DNA from: Venatoribacter pacificus
Lineage (GTDB): Bacteria; Pseudomonadota; Gammaproteobacteria; Pseudomonadales; Oceanobacteraceae
NCBI RefSeq assembly: GCF_025318105.1
Contig: NZ_JAOANI010000031.1
Span: 65,897 to 129,896, forward strand
DNA: 64,000 nucleotides
Direction: 5' to 3'
Below the pieces are notes generated by a model. The model had not been told where the DNA came from. It saw only the letters and a list, made by a program, of their open reading frames with translations, and made no database searches. Each line of letters begins with the position of its first letter. The stretch's first letter is position 1. The position numbers were made by a program, and so were the translations under genes. Positions 62,311 through 64,000 of this stretch are shown piece by piece.

Positions 62311-63381
62311 CCAGTCATCACCATTTTCATCCATATAAACAGCTACCCCATCAGATAGTCCTGCAACATAGAATTCTGTTTCATCTATATCTTTTAGTTC
62401 ACCATCTTCAAGCTCATAAGAAAATCCTAATTCCATGGTAAATGTATTAGTTGCTGCACCGCTATGTGTTGTTGTGCCAAACGTATAGATGCGACCATCT
62501 TCTTTGTCGTATATGCCGCCATTAAAATCAGGGCCAGTAACTATATATTCAATGTCAACATCTACATCAAAAGTGATTAAACATTCCTCTTCATTAACCC
62601 AAACAACAGTGGGTTCGAAGTCATGAACTTGAAGAACATTAAATTCTTCAACCTCAGAATCCTCCCATGGAGCTTCATTGTAAGCCCATGCGTCAGTAAT
62701 TTGCTCTTCTATTTTGTTCTTAATATCTCCATCTATGGATGATAAATATTTCTTAACAAGATCTGTTATTGCACTTTCATACTCGTTATAGAGATCTAAA
62801 AATTTATCCAGAGTGTCAATTGATATTAAGTTCTTGCTTGAGCTGCAGAATTCTTTCAGATCTGAGTCATCGGATATTACATATGCTTTTTCATCGCCAA
62901 TTTCATTAAGTACGGAAAAAAGTGATATAGCGTCAGGGAATTCCGATTTCTTTTTACCTTCACCAAAAGGAGGTTTTTTACCAAAATAGAGTTCTAAAAC
63001 ATCTTCTGCATTGACTGAAGAAGCGTTTAGAATATTGCTGTTTGATTCAGCCAAGAATTCCTCGTATACAGATATAGCTTTTTTATGTACTTCATCTTCA
63101 TCTATATCGTTGAATAAGGCTTTTATACTCTCATCATCAATATTTTCTAATAAGCGAGCTTTTCTTCTAAACCCTTGAAGTGAAGACAAGGCTTCTTGTA
63201 TAGATGATTGTATTTTAGACTCTACTTCACGTTTGACAACGGTCGTTGTTAAATGTAGAAGCTTCTTCTCCTTGCACAACTCGAGAAATGACTCCAATGC
63301 TGGATGATTAAAATTTAACCCCATCTTCACAAAGGATTGAGTATCAATAAATACTTTACGAGATTCTAATTCCATAGCCAT
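62308..63381 (-). CDS. Cassette 2: PIN-like (DUF4935-type) nuclease candidate
   Basis: 357 residues. The N-terminal half reads as a PIN-fold: FIDTQSF (first acid), TTTVVKREVESKI (second acid), SEFPDAISLFSVL (third acid) and YVISDDSDLKEFC (fourth acid), the four-acid Mg site of PIN RNases. A lysine-rich loop (GEGKKKSE) precedes the third. The C-terminal part (about 220-357) is very acidic and beta-rich (VWVNEEECLITFDVDVDIEY). The arrangement is that of DUF4935-type proteins. PIN enzymes are usually toxins or RNA nucleases; no antitoxin gene is attached. ATGs at 63381 and 63375 are both possible. AT-rich relative to the chromosome. Confidence 0.65.
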   Translation of the reverse strand: MAMELESRKVFIDTQSFVKMGLNFNHPALESFLELCKEKKLLHLTTTVVKREVESKIQSSIQEALSSLQGFRRKARLLENIDDESIKALFNDIDEDEVHKKAISVYEEFLAESNSNILNASSVNAEDVLELYFGKKPPFGEGKKKSEFPDAISLFSVLNEIGDEKAYVISDDSDLKEFCSSSKNLISIDTLDKFLDLYNEYESAITDLVKKYLSSIDGDIKNKIEEQITDAWAYNEAPWEDSEVEEFNVLQVHDFEPTVVWVNEEECLITFDVDVDIEYIVTGPDFNGGIYDKEDGRIYTFGTTTHSGAATNTFTMELGFSYELEDGELKDIDETEFYVAGLSDGVAVYMDENGDDW

Positions 63382-63387
63382 ATGTGA

Positions 63388-63488
63388 AATCTAACGCTTT
63401 TGTTGTGGGGCGGTGAAACGCAGTGAGGAACGAGCGAAGTTTAACCGTCCCAGCACCGAAGGTGCGTTCACCAACTCATTGTTATGAG
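63388..63488 (-). other. attC site between cassettes 2 and 3
   Basis: On the minus strand it starts CTCATAACAATGAG and ends AAAGCGTTAGAT. GGTGAACGC and GCGTTTCACC pair imperfectly with one unpaired base, and two further arms form the middle. The stop codon of cassette 3 (TAA in CATAAC) lies inside the left core, a usual feature of cassette genes. Confidence 0.9.
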
Positions 63489-63871
63489 TCACGCAAATGA
63501 CCATTACTTTCTATTCCATGCACAAGGTCCAATGCTAATTCATAGCTATCGGTATTTGTAAGTTTTTTTCTAATTTTAACTGCAATTTTCAAAGCATCTT
63601 TTTTATTCAATGCCACATCTAAGAGAGAACTTATAAAGTATGGCTTTCCACTCCCTTTAGATATTTTCTTTTGAGTTAGACGTTTTTCAAGCTTAGGCTC
63701 TCTATAGCCAACAACCTTCATATCTTCTCTGGTGCCGCCCCACTTAATTGGGAGTGTCAAAATGTATTTACTTCCGAAGAGTGTATTGTAACTAGCAACA
63801 ATACTACCTCCATCACGGCAGCTATCAATACTCGGCTTTCCTTTCAATATTAAGAACATCTTAAGACTCAT
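63482..63871 (-). CDS. Cassette 3: protein of unknown function
   Basis: 129 residues, strongly basic in the middle (YREPKLEKRLTQKKISKGSGK). I recognise no family. The frame is open to 63928, but the first 19 codons of that longer frame are the attC site itself, so the ATG at 63871 (MSLKMFLILKG), immediately after the attC right core, is the real start. Codon use is AT-rich. It would be read from a promoter upstream in the array (Pc beyond the right edge). Confidence 0.65.
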   Translation of the reverse strand: MSLKMFLILKGKPSIDSCRDGGSIVASYNTLFGSKYILTLPIKWGGTREDMKVVGYREPKLEKRLTQKKISKGSGKPYFISSLLDVALNKKDALKIAVKIRKKLTNTDSYELALDLVHGIESNGHLRDS

Positions 63872-63914
63872 AACGCCGCATTCAGCGGCTTGTCCGCTGC
63901 AATGGTTTGTTATG
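63866..63914 (-). other. attC site between cassettes 3 and 4
   Basis: On the minus strand it starts CATAACAAACC and ends GGCGTTATGAG. CATTGCAGCGG and CCGCTGAATG pair with a single extra G, the extrahelical base. The short loop ACAAG makes this a compact attC of about 50 bp. It is the clearest of the array. Confidence 0.92.
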
Positions 63915-64000
63915 TTTGCCGAATTCATATACTAACCGCGACACTTTTTCAAAATAAGAAGGTGAGCTGTAAGATTCGCTCTTTTTCACTCCCGCCAAGA
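63882..64000 (-). CDS. Cassette 4: C-terminal end of a gene reading into its attC (partial)
   Basis: The minus-strand frame from the window edge gives ...YEFGKHNKPLQRTSR and stops at 63882-63884 inside the attC arm. Cassette genes frequently end in attC-encoded residues like this. Only 38 residues are visible, so neither a family nor a start can be given. A shorter frame ending at a TGA farther upstream cannot be excluded. Confidence 0.4.
   Translation of the reverse strand, partial: LAGVKKSESYSSPSYFEKVSRLVYEFGKHNKPLQRTSR

Noticed and set aside
63872..63928. N-terminal extension of cassette 3 to an ATG at 63928
   Set aside because: Those 19 codons translate the attC site; the ATG at 63871 after the attC core is the natural start.

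Overview
The window looks like the chromosome of a marine, hydrocarbon-using gammaproteobacterium of the Oceanospirillales/Pseudomonadales type; a Thalassolituus/Oceanobacter-like lineage is my best guess from memory, not a proven assignment. The reasons are an AlkB-type alkane hydroxylase, the gene order alkB2-gntR-smc-zipA-ligA (the same order I recall from Pseudomonas aeruginosa), a 1616-residue NAD-glutamate dehydrogenase, the pyrD-rmf-rlmKL block and a HMW FabG/FadI-like thiolase pair. One run of 10 Ns (48583-48592) marks a scaffold gap inside a repeat.

Layout. 1-2760: a fused PP2C phosphatase/Ser-Thr kinase (cut by the left edge) and a formate/nitrite transporter, with an attenuator-like terminator in the transporter leader. 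3.0-5.05 kb: an EamA exporter and alkB2. 5.4-13.5 kb: gntR, smc, zipA and ligA (chromosome organisation, division, replication and repair). 13.5-16.2 kb: an SLT lipoprotein and a PAS-GGDEF diguanylate cyclase. 16.3-23.55 kb: a tightly coupled minus-strand bat operon (moxR, DUF58, DUF4381, batA, batB-TPR, batD). 23.7-28.6 kb: NAD-GDH. 28.7-33.8 kb: a secreted unknown, DUF2835, pyrD, rmf and rlmKL. 34-35.7 kb: amtB behind a candidate sigma-54 promoter, and a lone TfoX C-terminal domain. 35.8-40 kb: an RND pump with its adaptor. 40.2-42.1 kb: patatin and sirtuin. 42.3-44 kb: ribE, a glutaredoxin and a TauE permease. 44.1-50.8 kb: a 7TMR-DISM hybrid kinase, then a large secreted metalloprotease with cadherin-like repeats and a small membrane-anchored partner. 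50.9-56 kb: hrpB, a small basic protein and a GAF-PAS-GGDEF-EAL protein. 56.3-59.3 kb: the divergent FabG/thiolase pair. 59.5-61.7 kb: a repeat-bearing small protein, an AmpG-like MFS carrier, a TusA-like protein and a small charged protein.

From about 61.72 kb to the right edge the character changes. The DNA becomes AT-rich, and minus-strand genes of unknown or toxin/immunity type are separated by attC recombination sites. This is the distal end of an integron cassette array. It is bounded on the left by a decayed IS3-type transposase fragment that appears to have cut the last attC. The integrase and attI must lie beyond the right edge. The cassettes encode a TriTu-like immunity protein, a PIN-like nuclease candidate (DUF4935-like), an unrecognised protein, and the tail of a fourth gene that reads into its own attC.

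How the genes fit together: carbon metabolism (AlkB2, FabG/thiolase, NAD-GDH) and nitrogen uptake (AmtB, formate/nitrite transporter) suit a marine alkane oxidiser. Two c-di-GMP enzymes and a hybrid sensor kinase provide signalling. The bat operon and SLT lipoprotein concern the envelope. The integron end is the clearest accessory region and the best place to look for undescribed function.
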